NCBI RefSeq assembly: GCF_029210485.1
Contig: NZ_JARGET010000038.1
Span: forward strand, 310,001 to 374,000
From: Hoeflea sp. YIM 152468
Lineage (GTDB): Bacteria > Pseudomonadota > Alphaproteobacteria > Rhizobiales > Rhizobiaceae
Direction: 5' to 3'
DNA: 64,000 nucleotides
Shown piece after piece: positions 55,658 through 64,000 of the stretch (positions within the stretch are counted from its first letter, which is position 1; each line of letters begins with the position of its first letter). The position numbers and the translations under genes were made by a program. The notes below the pieces were generated by a model. The model was not told the origin of the DNA, made no database searches, and saw only the letters and a program-made list of their open reading frames with translations.

Positions 55658-55722
55658 CCAAGTGCCTCTCTGCCTGCTTCGCCACAATAGCGAGGCAGGC
55701 CGGTCTGGCAAGACGCGTCAGG

Positions 55723-56106
55723 TCAGGAAACCACGTTATAACAAACCTTTGCGACGCCTGCATTGATCATGCCCAGGCGACCGGCGGCGGCCTTGGAAAC
55801 ATCGATAATGCGGCCTTTGACGAAGGGACCCCGATCGTTGATGCGAACGATGACGGATTTGCCATTGCGTGGATTGTGCACTTCGACCTTGGTGCCGAAG
55901 CGCAGCCGCGGATGGGCGGCGGTCAGCTTGGAGGGATCCATGCGCTCGCCCGAGGCGGTGCGCGAAGTCAGCGCATACCAGGATGCACGTCCGCAGGAGG
56001 GGCCGGCAGCCGAAGCCGGCGGGACGATGGTGACAATGGCTGTCACGGCCATGAGGCCGGCGAGGAACAAAGCGGCGGTTCGTGCATTGGTGCTGGTTGA
56101 CGTCAC
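55723..56106 (-). CDS. Septal ring lytic transglycosylase RlpA-like protein
   Basis: A 127-residue secreted protein with an N-terminal signal or anchor (ALFLAGLMAVTAIVTIVPPASAAG) and a double-psi beta-barrel: CGRASWYALTSRTASGERMDPSKLTAAHPRLRFGTKVEVHN, ending RINDRGPFVKGRIIDVSKAAAGRLG. It lacks the SPOR domain of full RlpA. GTG 56106 is chosen because AAGGGA lies at proper spacing; another GTG at 56178 is possible. Activity on peptidoglycan is inferred from RlpA. Confidence 0.85.
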   Translation of the reverse strand: MTSTSTNARTAALFLAGLMAVTAIVTIVPPASAAGPSCGRASWYALTSRTASGERMDPSKLTAAHPRLRFGTKVEVHNPRNGKSVIVRINDRGPFVKGRIIDVSKAAAGRLGMINAGVAKVCYNVVS

Positions 56107-56210
56107 TGTTTCAATCCCTTTTGCTGAAGCCGAGGTGGTGCACACCGAACCGGGCCAAAAAAAGTTCGGTAAAGTCACTTGTTGTTGCGGTTTGTTGCAA
56201 TGCAGCAGGG

Positions 56211-57083
56211 TCAGCCTGCCCAGCTTTGCTCTCGCCAGAGGGCGCCAAGGCCGGCTTCGTAGTCCGGATGAAGGAACTGATAGCCCGCAGCCTTTATTCG
56301 GGCATTGGAAACGCGCTTGTTCTCGCCGTAGAAGGATCGCGCCATCGGTGACAGATCGGCTGTCTCGAAATCGACCTCCGGCGGAGGCGGCACGCCCATC
56401 AATTTGGCGGCATGCGCGACAACATCCTGCGGCGGTGCAGGCTTGTCATCGGTGACATTGAAGATGCCACCCAGGCTCTGCCGGGCCAGCAGGGCCGTGG
56501 CCCCGCCGATATCGGCGACGTGGATGCGATTGAACACCTGACCCGGCTTGATCAGACGCCGCGCCTTGCCCTCGCTCATGGTCTTGAGCGCGTTGCGACC
56601 GGGACCGTAAATCCCCGACAGACGGATGATGGCCAGCGGCACGCCGGCGTGTTCTGCCATGCCGGTCCATCCCTGTTCGGCGCCCATCCGGGCCACGGAT
56701 CGTTTGGAAACTGGCTTGCAGGGCATGGTTTCGTCAACCCAGGCGCCGCCATGATCGCCATAAACACCGACCGTGGACAGATAGCCGATCCAGGCGAGCT
56801 TCGGCATGAATTGTTTCAGCCCGCCGCCCAGGCGCCCCAGCAACGGATCGCCATCAGCGTCCGGCGCAATCGACATCACCAGATGGGTGGTCTCGCCCAG
56901 CGCAACCCTGATGCTGTCGGAAAAATCTGCCCCCTGATAGAGGAACGGCGTGAGGCCTGCCTGCGCCAGATCCGCGAACCGTTGCGGATTGCGGGTGGTG
57001 CCGCCGGCAAACATGCTCTGCGTCGCAAGCGCGCGCGCAATGGCGAGGCCGGAAAAACCTGCACCAAAAATCATCAGTTTCAT
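56211..57083 (-). CDS. NAD(P)-dependent epimerase/dehydratase family protein (YeeZ-like)
   Basis: A 290-residue atypical extended SDR: MKLMIFGAGFSGLAIARAL (nucleotide site), 'LSTVGVYGDHGGAWVDETMPCKPVSKR' in place of the usual YxxxK, and 'IRLSGIYGPGRNAL'. Resembles E. coli YeeZ, function unknown. Start 57083 is preferred over ATG 57095 because GGATGG lies at proper distance. It follows queG by 33 nt on the same strand, an arrangement common in rhizobia. Confidence 0.85.
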   Translation of the reverse strand: MKLMIFGAGFSGLAIARALATQSMFAGGTTRNPQRFADLAQAGLTPFLYQGADFSDSIRVALGETTHLVMSIAPDADGDPLLGRLGGGLKQFMPKLAWIGYLSTVGVYGDHGGAWVDETMPCKPVSKRSVARMGAEQGWTGMAEHAGVPLAIIRLSGIYGPGRNALKTMSEGKARRLIKPGQVFNRIHVADIGGATALLARQSLGGIFNVTDDKPAPPQDVVAHAAKLMGVPPPPEVDFETADLSPMARSFYGENKRVSNARIKAAGYQFLHPDYEAGLGALWREQSWAG

Positions 57084-57116
57084 TTTGCCATCCATCCTCT
57101 TGTTGCTGCCCCCGTT

Positions 57117-58304
57117 TCAGGGTTGCGCCGTCTGGTGGTCTGCGCAGAGTGCGCGCCGCCATTCGGCACGGACATCGGCATCCGCGTCTTCTCCGGCGCG
57201 TGCCGCCAACCGAGCCATATGGGCGGCATCGGTCAATTGCGACACGGCCCAGACTGCTGCACCACGCACCAAGGGTGCGGCATCGTCGATCAGGGCTTCG
57301 CAGGCAGCAACCAGCGCCGGGTCAGCGCTGTTTCCCGCAGCCACCAGCACGTTGCGCAGGAACCGGTCGCGGCCGATTCTCTTGACCGGAGAGCCCGAGA
57401 AAAACGCCCGGAATGCCGGATCGTCCATTGCCAGGAAATCGGTCAGGGGTGGGGAAACAAGGTCATCGCGGGCGACCAGCTTGGCTTCACGGGCGGCGTG
57501 CGCATATTTGTTCCACGGACAAGCGGCAAGGCAATCATCGCAGCCATAGATCCGGTTGCCCATGGCGCGGCGGAACTGATGCGGAACCGGGCCCTTGTTC
57601 TCGATTGTGAGATAGGAAATGCACCGCCGCGCGTCGATCTGATAGGGCGCTGGAAAGGCGCCGGTCGGACAGGCATCAAGGCAGGCCCGGCAGGAGCCGC
57701 AATGATCGGTGTCGGGGGCATCCGGGATCAGGTTGACGGTCGTGAAGATCGACCCCAGAAACAGCCAGGAGCCATGCCTGCGGCTGACCAGATTGGTGTG
57801 CTTGCCGATCCAGCCGAGTCCGGCTGACTGGGCCAACGGCTTCTCCATCACCGGTGCGGTGTCGACAAAGACCTTGACGTCGCCGCCGGCGCGGGAGACG
57901 AGTTTGCTTGCCAGTTGCTTCAGCCGGCCCTTGACGATGTCATGATAGTCGCGATTGCGGGCGTAGACCGACACGGAGGCATTGGATTTTCGATCGAGAT
58001 TGGACAACGGGTCGGTGTCCGGGCCGTAATTCATCGCCAGCATGATCACCGAGCGGACATCGGGCCACAAGGTTTGCGGATCAACCCGCCGGTCCAGCGT
58101 GTCCGCCAGCCAGTCCATCGAACCATGCCGCTCCAGCGCAACAAACTGCTCAAGCCGTGTCCGCACATCCGGATCGGCATCGGCTCCGGTGATGGCAAGT
58201 TCGCAGAAACCGAGGGCCGTGGCCTCCTTGCGAAGATAGGCGGTCAGACGCTCCGCCCTGGCATCGGCCCGGGGCACAGACGGATCGGGACGAGAACCGG
58301 GCAT
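57117..58304 (-). CDS. queG: Epoxyqueuosine reductase
   Basis: A 395-residue cobalamin- and [4Fe-4S]-dependent enzyme for the last step of queuosine formation in tRNA. Two cluster motifs are present: [21 protein letters not shown] and [14 protein letters not shown]. The C-terminal HEAT-like repeats ([12 protein letters not shown]) are also seen. Start 58304 lies 4 nt past the gst stop. The QueG gene is placed in the gst-queG-epimerase group shared by many rhizobia. Confidence 0.95.
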   Translation of the reverse strand: MPGSRPDPSVPRADARAERLTAYLRKEATALGFCELAITGADADPDVRTRLEQFVALERHGSMDWLADTLDRRVDPQTLWPDVRSVIMLAMNYGPDTDPLSNLDRKSNASVSVYARNRDYHDIVKGRLKQLASKLVSRAGGDVKVFVDTAPVMEKPLAQSAGLGWIGKHTNLVSRRHGSWLFLGSIFTTVNLIPDAPDTDHCGSCRACLDACPTGAFPAPYQIDARRCISYLTIENKGPVPHQFRRAMGNRIYGCDDCLAACPWNKYAHAAREAKLVARDDLVSPPLTDFLAMDDPAFRAFFSGSPVKRIGRDRFLRNVLVAAGNSADPALVAACEALIDDAAPLVRGAAVWAVSQLTDAAHMARLAARAGEDADADVRAEWRRALCADHQTAQP

Positions 58305-58308
58305 GGCT

Positions 58309-59001
58309 CTAGAAATCGAGATCGGCGTAATGGGCGACCGGCGGGAGGTTTCGGATGCGGTCGACCAGAAGCGGTCTGAACGAAGGGCGGGATTTGAGGC
58401 GCTGATACCATTCCTTGGCGGTCGGGTATTCGTTCCACTCGATCTCGCCGAGATAATCGAGCAACGACAGGGAGGCGGCGGCGGCCAGATCGGCATAGCT
58501 CAACCGATCTCCGGCCAGCCAGGCCCGTGATCCTGCCAGCCATGAGAGATATTTCATATGCTGGCGTATATTTGCGCGACCGGTGCGAAGCATTTTCGGG
58601 TCGGGTGCTCCGCCACCATTGCTGTTGGGTATTTGCAGTTTGATAACCCGCTCCCGCACCAACGGGCGAACCACATCCTGCTCGAACTTAATCAGGAACC
58701 ATTCGATAAGACGCCGGATTTCGGCGCGGCGGAACGGATCTTCAGCCAAAAGCCGGCGATCGCGTTTGAACACGCCAAAGGATTCGTCGAGCCATTCGGC
58801 GATAATATGCGGACCGCACAATACGTGGCCGTTGTCCGTCACGCAGACCGGAAGGGTCCCCGCTGGATTGATCTTGAGAAACCCCGGCCGCCTTTCCCAC
58901 GGCAATTCCTCTGTCAGTTCGACGGCAAAATCGACCTCGTCGAAACAGACCCGGACAAACCGGGACGCGGTGGATGTAGTATGGTGATATAAGATTGGCA
59001 T
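58309..59001 (-). CDS. Glutathione S-transferase family protein
   Basis: A 230-residue GST with an N-terminal thioredoxin-like domain ([32 protein letters not shown]; the [11 protein letters not shown] gamma-site) and an alpha-helical C-terminal domain ('[21 protein letters not shown]'). The active residue near Ser11 is not certain. Function is unknown; position next to queG and uppP is conserved in rhizobia. Confidence 0.9.
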   Translation of the reverse strand: MPILYHHTTSTASRFVRVCFDEVDFAVELTEELPWERRPGFLKINPAGTLPVCVTDNGHVLCGPHIIAEWLDESFGVFKRDRRLLAEDPFRRAEIRRLIEWFLIKFEQDVVRPLVRERVIKLQIPNSNGGGAPDPKMLRTGRANIRQHMKYLSWLAGSRAWLAGDRLSYADLAAAASLSLLDYLGEIEWNEYPTAKEWYQRLKSRPSFRPLLVDRIRNLPPVAHYADLDF

Positions 59002-59212
59002 CGTGAAGCTGAACGGGTTTGCGTTGGCGCCCGGTGCGCGGGACTGGTCAGATTCCGGAAAATAGAGCTATAGGGACTGGCCCACCGCAAGACAAGCGAA
59101 TCACTGAACAGGTATTGGTGAATCCTTGCGGCAAGAAAGGGCAAGAAAGAGGCCCGGGTCAGCAATTTGACATGACGCGGGCGGCAAAACGCGAAATGGA
59201 GACTGCTCCAGC

Positions 59213-60016
59213 ATGAATGATTCGACTATTGTCGGGGCGCTGCTCGGCCTCATAGAGGGACTTACCGAATTCGTTCCGGTCTCCTCGACCGGGCACCTGC
59301 TGCTGGCCGGCCATTTCCTCGGTTTCAAATCACCCGGCAACAGTTTCGAGGTGCTGATCCAGCTTGGCGCCATACTGGCGATTCTTTCGGTCTATTCCGT
59401 CCGTCTCTGGAGGCTTGCTGCGGATCTACCCTCCAGCGCAAGGGCGCGGCGCTTTGTCGGGGCCATCCTGCTGGCCTTCCTCCCCGCCGCGGTGATCGGT
59501 GCGCTGGCGCATGGGTTCATCAAATCGGTGTTGTTCGAATCAACCGCGCTGATCTGCTGGGTGTTGATCGGCGGCGGCATCATTCTGCTGATCATCGACC
59601 GGATGAAACTGACGCCGAAATACACCAACGTCATGGATTATCCGCTGCCGCTGGCGCTCAAGATCGGCCTGTTCCAGTGCCTGGCGATGATACCGGGCAC
59701 GTCACGCTCGGGCGCGACAATCGCCGGAGCCCTGCTGCTGGGCGCAGACAAGCGTTCGGCTGCGGAATTTTCGTTCTTCCTCGCCATGCCGACAATGGTC
59801 GGCGCCTTTGCGCTCGATCTTTACAAGAATTACGACAAGCTGGCGTATGACGACATCGTCACAATCGTGGTCGGCTTCATCACCGCTTTCATCGCGGGCG
59901 TGATCGTGGTGCGCGGGCTGCTCGATTTTGTCTCGCGGCACGGCTTCGCACTGTTTGCGTGGTGGCGCATCCTGGTGGGCAGTCTCGGACTCTTGGGCTT
60001 GTGGATTCTCGGCTGA
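59213..60016 (+). CDS. uppP: Undecaprenyl-diphosphate phosphatase UppP (BacA)
   Basis: A 267-residue membrane enzyme that recycles the C55 lipid carrier of cell-wall synthesis. Active-site parts: [15 protein letters not shown] (15-29) and [15 protein letters not shown]. Eight helices fit. A GGAG site lies 11 nt before ATG 59213. It is divergent from gst across a 211-nt gap in which I see no gene. Nothing is cotranscribed after it. Confidence 0.96.
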   Translation: MNDSTIVGALLGLIEGLTEFVPVSSTGHLLLAGHFLGFKSPGNSFEVLIQLGAILAILSVYSVRLWRLAADLPSSARARRFVGAILLAFLPAAVIGALAHGFIKSVLFESTALICWVLIGGGIILLIIDRMKLTPKYTNVMDYPLPLALKIGLFQCLAMIPGTSRSGATIAGALLLGADKRSAAEFSFFLAMPTMVGAFALDLYKNYDKLAYDDIVTIVVGFITAFIAGVIVVRGLLDFVSRHGFALFAWWRILVGSLGLLGLWILG

Positions 60017-60065
60017 GATGCCGGGCCGGCTCTATCGTGGCGCTGACGCATGATTTCGGGATAAG

Positions 60066-60218
60066 CTACTCGGCACTTGCCTGCATGGCACAGGGGTCCA
60101 CACCGTAAGCAGGCGCACAGCCCTTGGATGAGTGAGCGACGCTACGCGGTGCAAAAGCCGAGGCGGCGAGGATCACCACGATTGCGAAAGCGAACGCGGA
60201 TATGACGGTCTTGCCCAT
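60066..60218 (-). CDS. 50-residue secreted or anchored small protein
   Basis: A short frame in the gap after uppP. It begins MGKTVISAFAFAIVVILAAS, a signal or anchor helix, cut probably after AFA or VAHS, and ends with a small tail holding two cysteines (KGCAPAYGVDPCAMQ), then TAG. A clear AGGAAAG ribosome site stands 5-6 nt upstream of ATG 60218. Hydrophobic start, ribosome site and the spaced Cys pair suggest a true gene. Function unknown; tail could form a disulfide loop in the periplasm. Confidence 0.6.
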   Translation of the reverse strand: MGKTVISAFAFAIVVILAASAFAPRSVAHSSKGCAPAYGVDPCAMQASAE

Positions 60219-60457
60219 GACTTTACTTTCCTGATTTGTTTCAAGTCCAATGCTGCGACCCTTGGACTGGTTCCCGCGGCTGCGGTCATTTTCTTAAAAA
60301 GACATTAACTGCCCCGTGAGCGGGGCTGGTGAAGCGATCTGGGGCTCGGCATCTGCCGACTTCGCAAGAGGCAGGGGCGATGTACGGGGCTCCGAGGCGA
60401 GGTTCAAGTCTCCGGCATGCAGGATAGGCATTAAGACCGTGGATTGTTAAATCATTG
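60219..60457. other. 239-nt gap upstream of the small protein gene
   Basis: Contains a GC-rich hairpin (GCCCCGTGAGCGGGGC, about 60311-60326) without an adjoining T-run and a TTAA-N7-CTAACC CtrA-like near-match at 60447. No convincing coding frame. A promoter for the small gene should be here but is not clear. Confidence 0.35.
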
Positions 60458-61225
60458 CTAACCATGCGCCATTTCGGCAACACCACGGCGCACCAGGTCC
60501 AGCGCCAGAACGGTCAGGCAAACCCTGAAAATCAGCTGAAAGCGGTTTTCGGGCGTCCTGCGCAGGATATGGCTTCCCACCCAGGTTCCCGCCAGTCCGG
60601 TCAAAATCATCGCCGCGACCAATCCGAGCCAGGGGCCAAAGACAAAGCCTGCCAGGGCGAAGGCAATGGTCTTGACCAGATGCTGCAGGCTCATCAGCGC
60701 CGCCGTTGTGGCCTGAAAGCGCAGCCGCTCCGGAAATGTCTTGGACAAAATCACGGCGTTGAGCGGCCCCGTCGCACCAAAGATCATGGTCAGAGATGTG
60801 GTGACAGCACCGGTCAGCGCAAAGCCCGGCAGCGTTATGGCTGAGAGACGCGGAAGCCTGATCCAGGTGATCGCCAGGATAAAACTGCCCAGGGCCGCCT
60901 TGAGCGCTGGTTCGGCCAAGGCGCCGACCGCCGCGCTGCCGGCCCACGCGCCGGGGATGGCGCCAACCAGAAAAGCAGCGAGACAGGTCCAGGCGACCTC
61001 CTTGCGCAGGATTGCTGCTCGGCCAACATTGGAGCCCAGCTGCACCACGCCGTGCAGCGGAATGATGGCCGCAACAGGGATGAGATAGCCCATCAGTGCC
61101 AGCATGGCGATACCGCCGCCCACACCGATGGACACCGTCAGGGCGGAGGCGAAAAAACTTGCGCCGATCAGAACTGATGCGGCCCATATGTCGAGCCCCG
61201 GCGGCGCCAGGACTGATGAGAGCAA
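60458..61225 (-). CDS. TauE/SafE family sulfite/anion exporter-like permease
   Basis: A membrane protein of about 255 residues with eight helices. Typical parts are 'SIGVGGGIAMLALMGYLIP' in the first half and 'GFALTGAVTTSLTMIFGATGPLNAVIL' in the second, the two inverted TauE repeats. No ATG exists near the N-terminus: TTG 61225 is the first usual start, while a CTG overlapping the previous stop (CTGA) would add 7 residues. So the start is uncertain. Family members export sulfite, sulfoacetate or other anions; the cargo here is unknown. Confidence 0.82.
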   Translation of the reverse strand: MLSSVLAPPGLDIWAASVLIGASFFASALTVSIGVGGGIAMLALMGYLIPVAAIIPLHGVVQLGSNVGRAAILRKEVAWTCLAAFLVGAIPGAWAGSAAVGALAEPALKAALGSFILAITWIRLPRLSAITLPGFALTGAVTTSLTMIFGATGPLNAVILSKTFPERLRFQATTAALMSLQHLVKTIAFALAGFVFGPWLGLVAAMILTGLAGTWVGSHILRRTPENRFQLIFRVCLTVLALDLVRRGVAEMAHG

Positions 61226-61242
61226 GGACGTGAACAGGTCGC

Positions 61243-62223
61243 TCAGGCTTCGCTTCCCGTACCGCTATACTGGCCATAGGGCCGGAACCGGGTGAGATAG
61301 CTCGGCAGGATCGCCTCAACCGATGTCTGCGGAATCCCGATGCCGGCCAGAGTGCGATTCTCGACGACAGCTTCGGGCGAGACCACATTATCGCTCTTGA
61401 GCAGAACCACCTGATCAGCGGTCAGGGGCGGGTCAACAAACGGAATGAACGTGGCGACCTTGCCGATCAACGATGCCACGCGCCACGGCAATGAAACCAA
61501 TGCACGCTTGCGGTGGGTGATAGCCAGAACCTCTTCGAGGACTTCCTTGAAGCTCATCACCCGGGGGCCGCCCAGTTCGTAAATCGTACCGCCGGCCAAG
61601 GTTCCGTCGACGCTGCGGGCAACCGCTTCGGCGACATCGCCGACATACACCGGCTGGAACCTGGTTTGTCCTCCGCCAATCAGCGGAAGCGCCGGCGCAA
61701 AGCGCGCCATTTCGGCAAATTTGTTGAAAAAATCATCACCGGGCCCAAAAACAATCGAAGGCCGCAGGATCACCGCGTCAGGCAGAACCTTGAGGATGGC
61801 CTGATCAGCGCGGCCCTTGGAGCTGGCATAGACCGATTCCGACTCACTGTCTGCGCCAATGGCCGAAATGTGGGTCAGGCCAACGCCCGCCGCACGGGCA
61901 GCCTCCGCCACCGCGCGGGCACCAAAATCCTGGACCGACGCAAAGGTGTTGCGTCCGGATTCGAAAAGAATGCCGACACAATTGACGACGTGGTCCGATC
62001 CCCTGACTGCACGGTCGACCGACTCACGATTTCGCAGATTGGCCTGAACGGCGGCAATCTGGCCGACGCCCCCCAACGGCTGCAAATGACCGGCAAGGTC
62101 GGGCCGGCGGACGGCAACACGGATGCGGTAACCGCGCCGCGCAAGCGCGCGAATCACATGGCGGCCAACGAAGCCGGAGCCGCCAAACACCGTGACGAGC
62201 TTGGGTTGATTGAGCGATGTCAT
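61243..62223 (-). CDS. NDUFA9-like NAD(P)H-binding protein
   Basis: A 326-residue atypical SDR: VTVFGGSGFVGRHVIRALARRGYRIRVAVRRP binds NAD(P)H; 'HISAIGADSESESVYASSKGRADQAIL' and 'LRPSIVFGPGDDFFNKFAEMARF' follow. This is the bacterial counterpart of the complex I subunit NDUFA9, found in alphaproteobacteria. It is 18-25 nt before the TauE-like gene on the same strand. Its role in complex I is established for mitochondria; for bacteria it is inferred. Confidence 0.9.
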   Translation of the reverse strand: MTSLNQPKLVTVFGGSGFVGRHVIRALARRGYRIRVAVRRPDLAGHLQPLGGVGQIAAVQANLRNRESVDRAVRGSDHVVNCVGILFESGRNTFASVQDFGARAVAEAARAAGVGLTHISAIGADSESESVYASSKGRADQAILKVLPDAVILRPSIVFGPGDDFFNKFAEMARFAPALPLIGGGQTRFQPVYVGDVAEAVARSVDGTLAGGTIYELGGPRVMSFKEVLEEVLAITHRKRALVSLPWRVASLIGKVATFIPFVDPPLTADQVVLLKSDNVVSPEAVVENRTLAGIGIPQTSVEAILPSYLTRFRPYGQYSGTGSEA

Positions 62224-62453
62224 CTATGCACTCCCTGGCAGGATCATTCTGGCCGGTTGATTTGACACAGCGCCACGCGGCCACCCGACGCACAGTCTAG
62301 CAAATAAAGTCACTGTCCGGCTGCTCTAAACCAGTCCGGGTGACGCCGCCAAACCGTCGCGCAACCGGAATCGACCGCAGTCCAACCAAGCTCATAGTCA
62401 AAAACTGCCGCGAGGTGAAGGGCCAAGGATTGCGCTGATCCGACAATCTCGGT

Positions 62454-62747
62454 TCAGGCGTCGTGACCTTTGACGACAACCAGTTCGCCCTCGGCGAATT
62501 TCTGCCGGATTGCCCGCGCCTTCTGATAGGTGGCGGAGTTGTAGCAGGCCAGGGCGGCCTCGTAGCTGGGGAACTCGATCACGACATTGCGGGCGCGTGC
62601 CTGACCCTCAACCGGATCAAAGTCCCCGCCACGAACGAGAAAGGTCGCACCGAACTCCTTGTAGGCCGGTGTCGCGGTCTCGACATAGGCCTTGTATGCT
62701 TCAGGATCATGCACATCGATACGGCCGATCCAGTATCCCTTTGCCAT
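62454..62747 (-). CDS. DUF1330 domain protein
   Basis: A 97-residue ferredoxin-like-fold protein of the dimeric alpha-beta barrel class: AKGYWIGRIDVHDPEAYKAY and 'RNVVIEFPSYEAALACYNSATYQKARAIRQ' are typical. Two ATGs (62747 and 62753) fit one GGAG site. Function unknown. It follows pyrF closely (18 nt), an arrangement found in several rhizobia. Confidence 0.88.
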   Translation of the reverse strand: MAKGYWIGRIDVHDPEAYKAYVETATPAYKEFGATFLVRGGDFDPVEGQARARNVVIEFPSYEAALACYNSATYQKARAIRQKFAEGELVVVKGHDA

Positions 62748-62764
62748 ACTCATTGTCTCCGTTT

Positions 62765-63493
62765 TCAAGTTTGTGCCATTTCCAACCGGATTGCGCGGGC
62801 GGCAGCGGCGGGATCCCCGGACGCCGAAATCGGCCGGCCCACCACCAGGTGCGACGCGCCCGCGGCAAGCGCCTGAGCCGGCGTCATGACCCGTTTCTGA
62901 TCTCCGTGGGCTGCGCCTGCCGGGCGGATACCCGGAGTCACAACAGCCATATCGGGACCGACCAGGGCTCGGACAGCGCGCGCTTCATTGGCCGAGCAGA
63001 CAATGCCGCCCATGCCGGCGTGCCGGGCCTGGGTCGCGCGTTGCAACACCAGCGCCTCGGGAGACAAGGCATAGCCCGCCTCCGCCACATCGCTCGCATC
63101 CATCGAGGTCAGCACCGTGACGCCAAGCAGACAGAGATCGCTGCCTTGCGCGGCGGCGACTGCGGCACGCATCGCCTTGGGGTAGGCGTGGAGCGTCAGC
63201 ATGTCCACGCCCATGCGGACGACATTCTCGACGCCCTTGGCAACCGTGTTGTCGATATCGAGAAGTTTCATGTCGAGGAAAACGCTGCGGCCCGACTGCT
63301 TGAGGTCGCGGGCCAGCTGCAAACCGCCGGCGAAGGCAAGCTGGTAGCCGATTTTGAAAAACGCGGCCTCATCGCCAATTTTCGCCACCAGCGTCTCGGC
63401 TTCGGCAACAGTCGGCACATCCAGCGCAACAATCAGCCGCGGATCGGCGATGTCACTGGCCGGCGCCTTCACGTCGAACGCTGTCTCTGTCAT
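62765..63493 (-). CDS. pyrF: Orotidine-5'-phosphate decarboxylase
   Basis: A 242-residue TIM barrel for the last step of UMP synthesis. The active-site motif is [17 protein letters not shown] with the Asp/Lys set; VTPGIRPAG and [10 protein letters not shown] are the phosphate-gripping strands. GGAGGGAA places the start at 63493 (MTETAFDV). It heads a pyrF-DUF1330 pair and supplies UMP de novo, in addition to the upp route earlier in the window. Confidence 0.95.
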   Translation of the reverse strand: MTETAFDVKAPASDIADPRLIVALDVPTVAEAETLVAKIGDEAAFFKIGYQLAFAGGLQLARDLKQSGRSVFLDMKLLDIDNTVAKGVENVVRMGVDMLTLHAYPKAMRAAVAAAQGSDLCLLGVTVLTSMDASDVAEAGYALSPEALVLQRATQARHAGMGGIVCSANEARAVRALVGPDMAVVTPGIRPAGAAHGDQKRVMTPAQALAAGASHLVVGRPISASGDPAAAARAIRLEMAQT

Positions 63494-63638
63494 GCTGCAT
63501 TCCCTCCGGAGTGTCCGGTCCTCGCACATAGATTTGCTGTTCACAAGGTCCGCTGCACCATAGCCGGCAAGCAACCGCTGCCGTTTCTGGAAAACACATT
63601 GCAGCTTGCGGATCAAGGTGGCGCGCGATCAGGGCACT

Positions 63639-64000
63639 TCAGCGGCCGCTCATCATCATGCAATGCGCGATCAGCGCGTTGCAAGTCTTGGCGAGCATGG
63701 CCTGTGTCCGCTCATCCTTGAGCCGTCCGTCCGCCTCAAACGCCTCTGCCGCGCCGCTGACGGAGCATTGCTCGCTGATGATCTGGGTTCCGACATTCAT
63801 CATCACCGTGCGGACATGATTGAGGCAGCGAATGCCTCCAAACTTGCCGTTGGACGACGACCCGAGCGCCACATAACGGCCAGACCAGGGCTTGAACGGG
63901 CGGTCGTCATCTTTGGAAATCAGGCTGACCCAATCGATCATGTTCTTGAGCAGCGGAGGGATCGAGGCATTGTACTCCGGACAACACATGAACACGCCGT
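63639..64000 (-). CDS. NADPH-dependent FMN reductase family protein (N-terminus beyond window)
   Basis: The C-terminal 120 residues of a flavodoxin-fold reductase. It opens inside the sequence with VFMCCPEYNASIPPLLKNMIDWVS, the FMN/flavin-binding PEYN motif, then 'WSGRYVALGSSSNGKFGGIRCLNHVRTV'. The frame continues to the last base, so the N-terminal FMN site is outside. It lies 145 nt from pyrF on the same strand. Confidence 0.88.
   Translation of the reverse strand, partial: GVFMCCPEYNASIPPLLKNMIDWVSLISKDDDRPFKPWSGRYVALGSSSNGKFGGIRCLNHVRTVMMNVGTQIISEQCSVSGAAEAFEADGRLKDERTQAMLAKTCNALIAHCMMMSGR

Noticed and set aside
60311-60326. GCCCCGTGAGCGGGGC hairpin as terminator
   Set aside because: No T-run adjacent on either strand and no gene ends near it.
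60350-60425. tRNA-like T-loop (GAGGTTCAAGTCTC) in the gap upstream of the small protein gene
   Set aside because: No 7-bp acceptor stem, anticodon arm or D-arm can be built around it in either direction.
60447-60464. TTAA-N7-CTAACCAT CtrA-like site
   Set aside because: It overlaps the stop of the TauE-like gene, has a mismatch in the second half and lies far (about 230 bp) from the only gene it could control.
62297-62479. 60-codon minus-strand frame between the NDUFA9-like gene and DUF1330
   Set aside because: Overlaps the DUF1330 end, has no ribosome site or hydrophobic or domain pattern; more likely chance.

Overview
The window reads as chromosomal DNA of an alphaproteobacterium of the order Rhizobiales, most like the Hoeflea / Rhizobiaceae-Phyllobacteriaceae group. 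This rests on high GC, nearly gapless genes with many 1-4 nt stop/start overlaps, the rhizobial neighbour set uppP-gst-queG-epimerase and pyrF-DUF1330-NDUFA9-like, and a palindromic intergenic element resembling the rhizobial RIME repeat. I see no rRNA, tRNA, CRISPR array, transposase or phage gene. The genus is an inference.

Layout. (1) 1-3778: a Tad/Flp pilus locus, with pilA-cpaA-cpaB running left off the window and a divergent set of a short CpaC-N-like protein plus two TadE/TadG-type pseudopilins. TTAA-N7-TTAA and TTAACC sites suggest CtrA control. (2) 3839-4804: an orphan PhnD-type binding protein. (3) 4935-18263: nucleoside salvage. deoB-add-upp on the plus strand face a minus-strand operon of a nucleoside ABC transporter (ATPase and two permeases), cdd, punA, deoC, an ALDH16-type double aldehyde dehydrogenase and deoA. 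Together they import nucleosides, release bases and pentose phosphates, and cleave deoxyribose-5-P to glyceraldehyde-3-P and acetaldehyde. (4) 18481-19142: an acyl-CoA thioesterase and slyX.

(5) 19172-30562: a sugar-utilisation block. A LacI regulator lies divergent to a CUT1 ABC transporter (binding protein, two permeases, ATPase), followed by a TIM-barrel isomerase, a Gfo/Idh/MocA oxidoreductase, an aldo/keto reductase, a GFA-family protein, a GH43 beta-xylosidase and a PD40 propeller. Two copies of a palindromic LacI-type operator lie in the divergent gap. A xyloside substrate is the best inference. (6) 30624-35677: an ArsR repressor carrying the spaced cysteine pair of SqrR/BigR persulfide sensors, followed by a cytoplasmic SoeABC-type sulfite dehydrogenase. 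(7) 35699-39563: a TAXI-TRAP receptor, an AstE/AspA-family deacylase and a PYROXD2/CrtI-type oxidoreductase.

(8) 39664-46908: housekeeping and small genes: a PilZ protein with a TTG start, xseA, an ArsC/Spx-like protein, guaA, a nucleosidase, a PaaI thioesterase, TspO and an RsmB-type methyltransferase. (9) 47081-55657: an SDR, an aldehyde dehydrogenase, a dipeptide-type ABC transporter and an M20 deacylase, probably one catabolic unit of unknown substrate. (10) 55723-64000: an RlpA-like protein, an epimerase, queG, a glutathione transferase, uppP, a 50-residue secreted protein found by reading the gap, a TauE/SafE permease, an NDUFA9-like protein, DUF1330, pyrF and a truncated FMN reductase.

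The most noteworthy points are the SqrR/BigR-like regulator beside soeABC, the ALDH16 gene between deoC and deoA, and the CtrA-like sites in the pilus locus. Function calls come from motif recognition by eye, without database searches.
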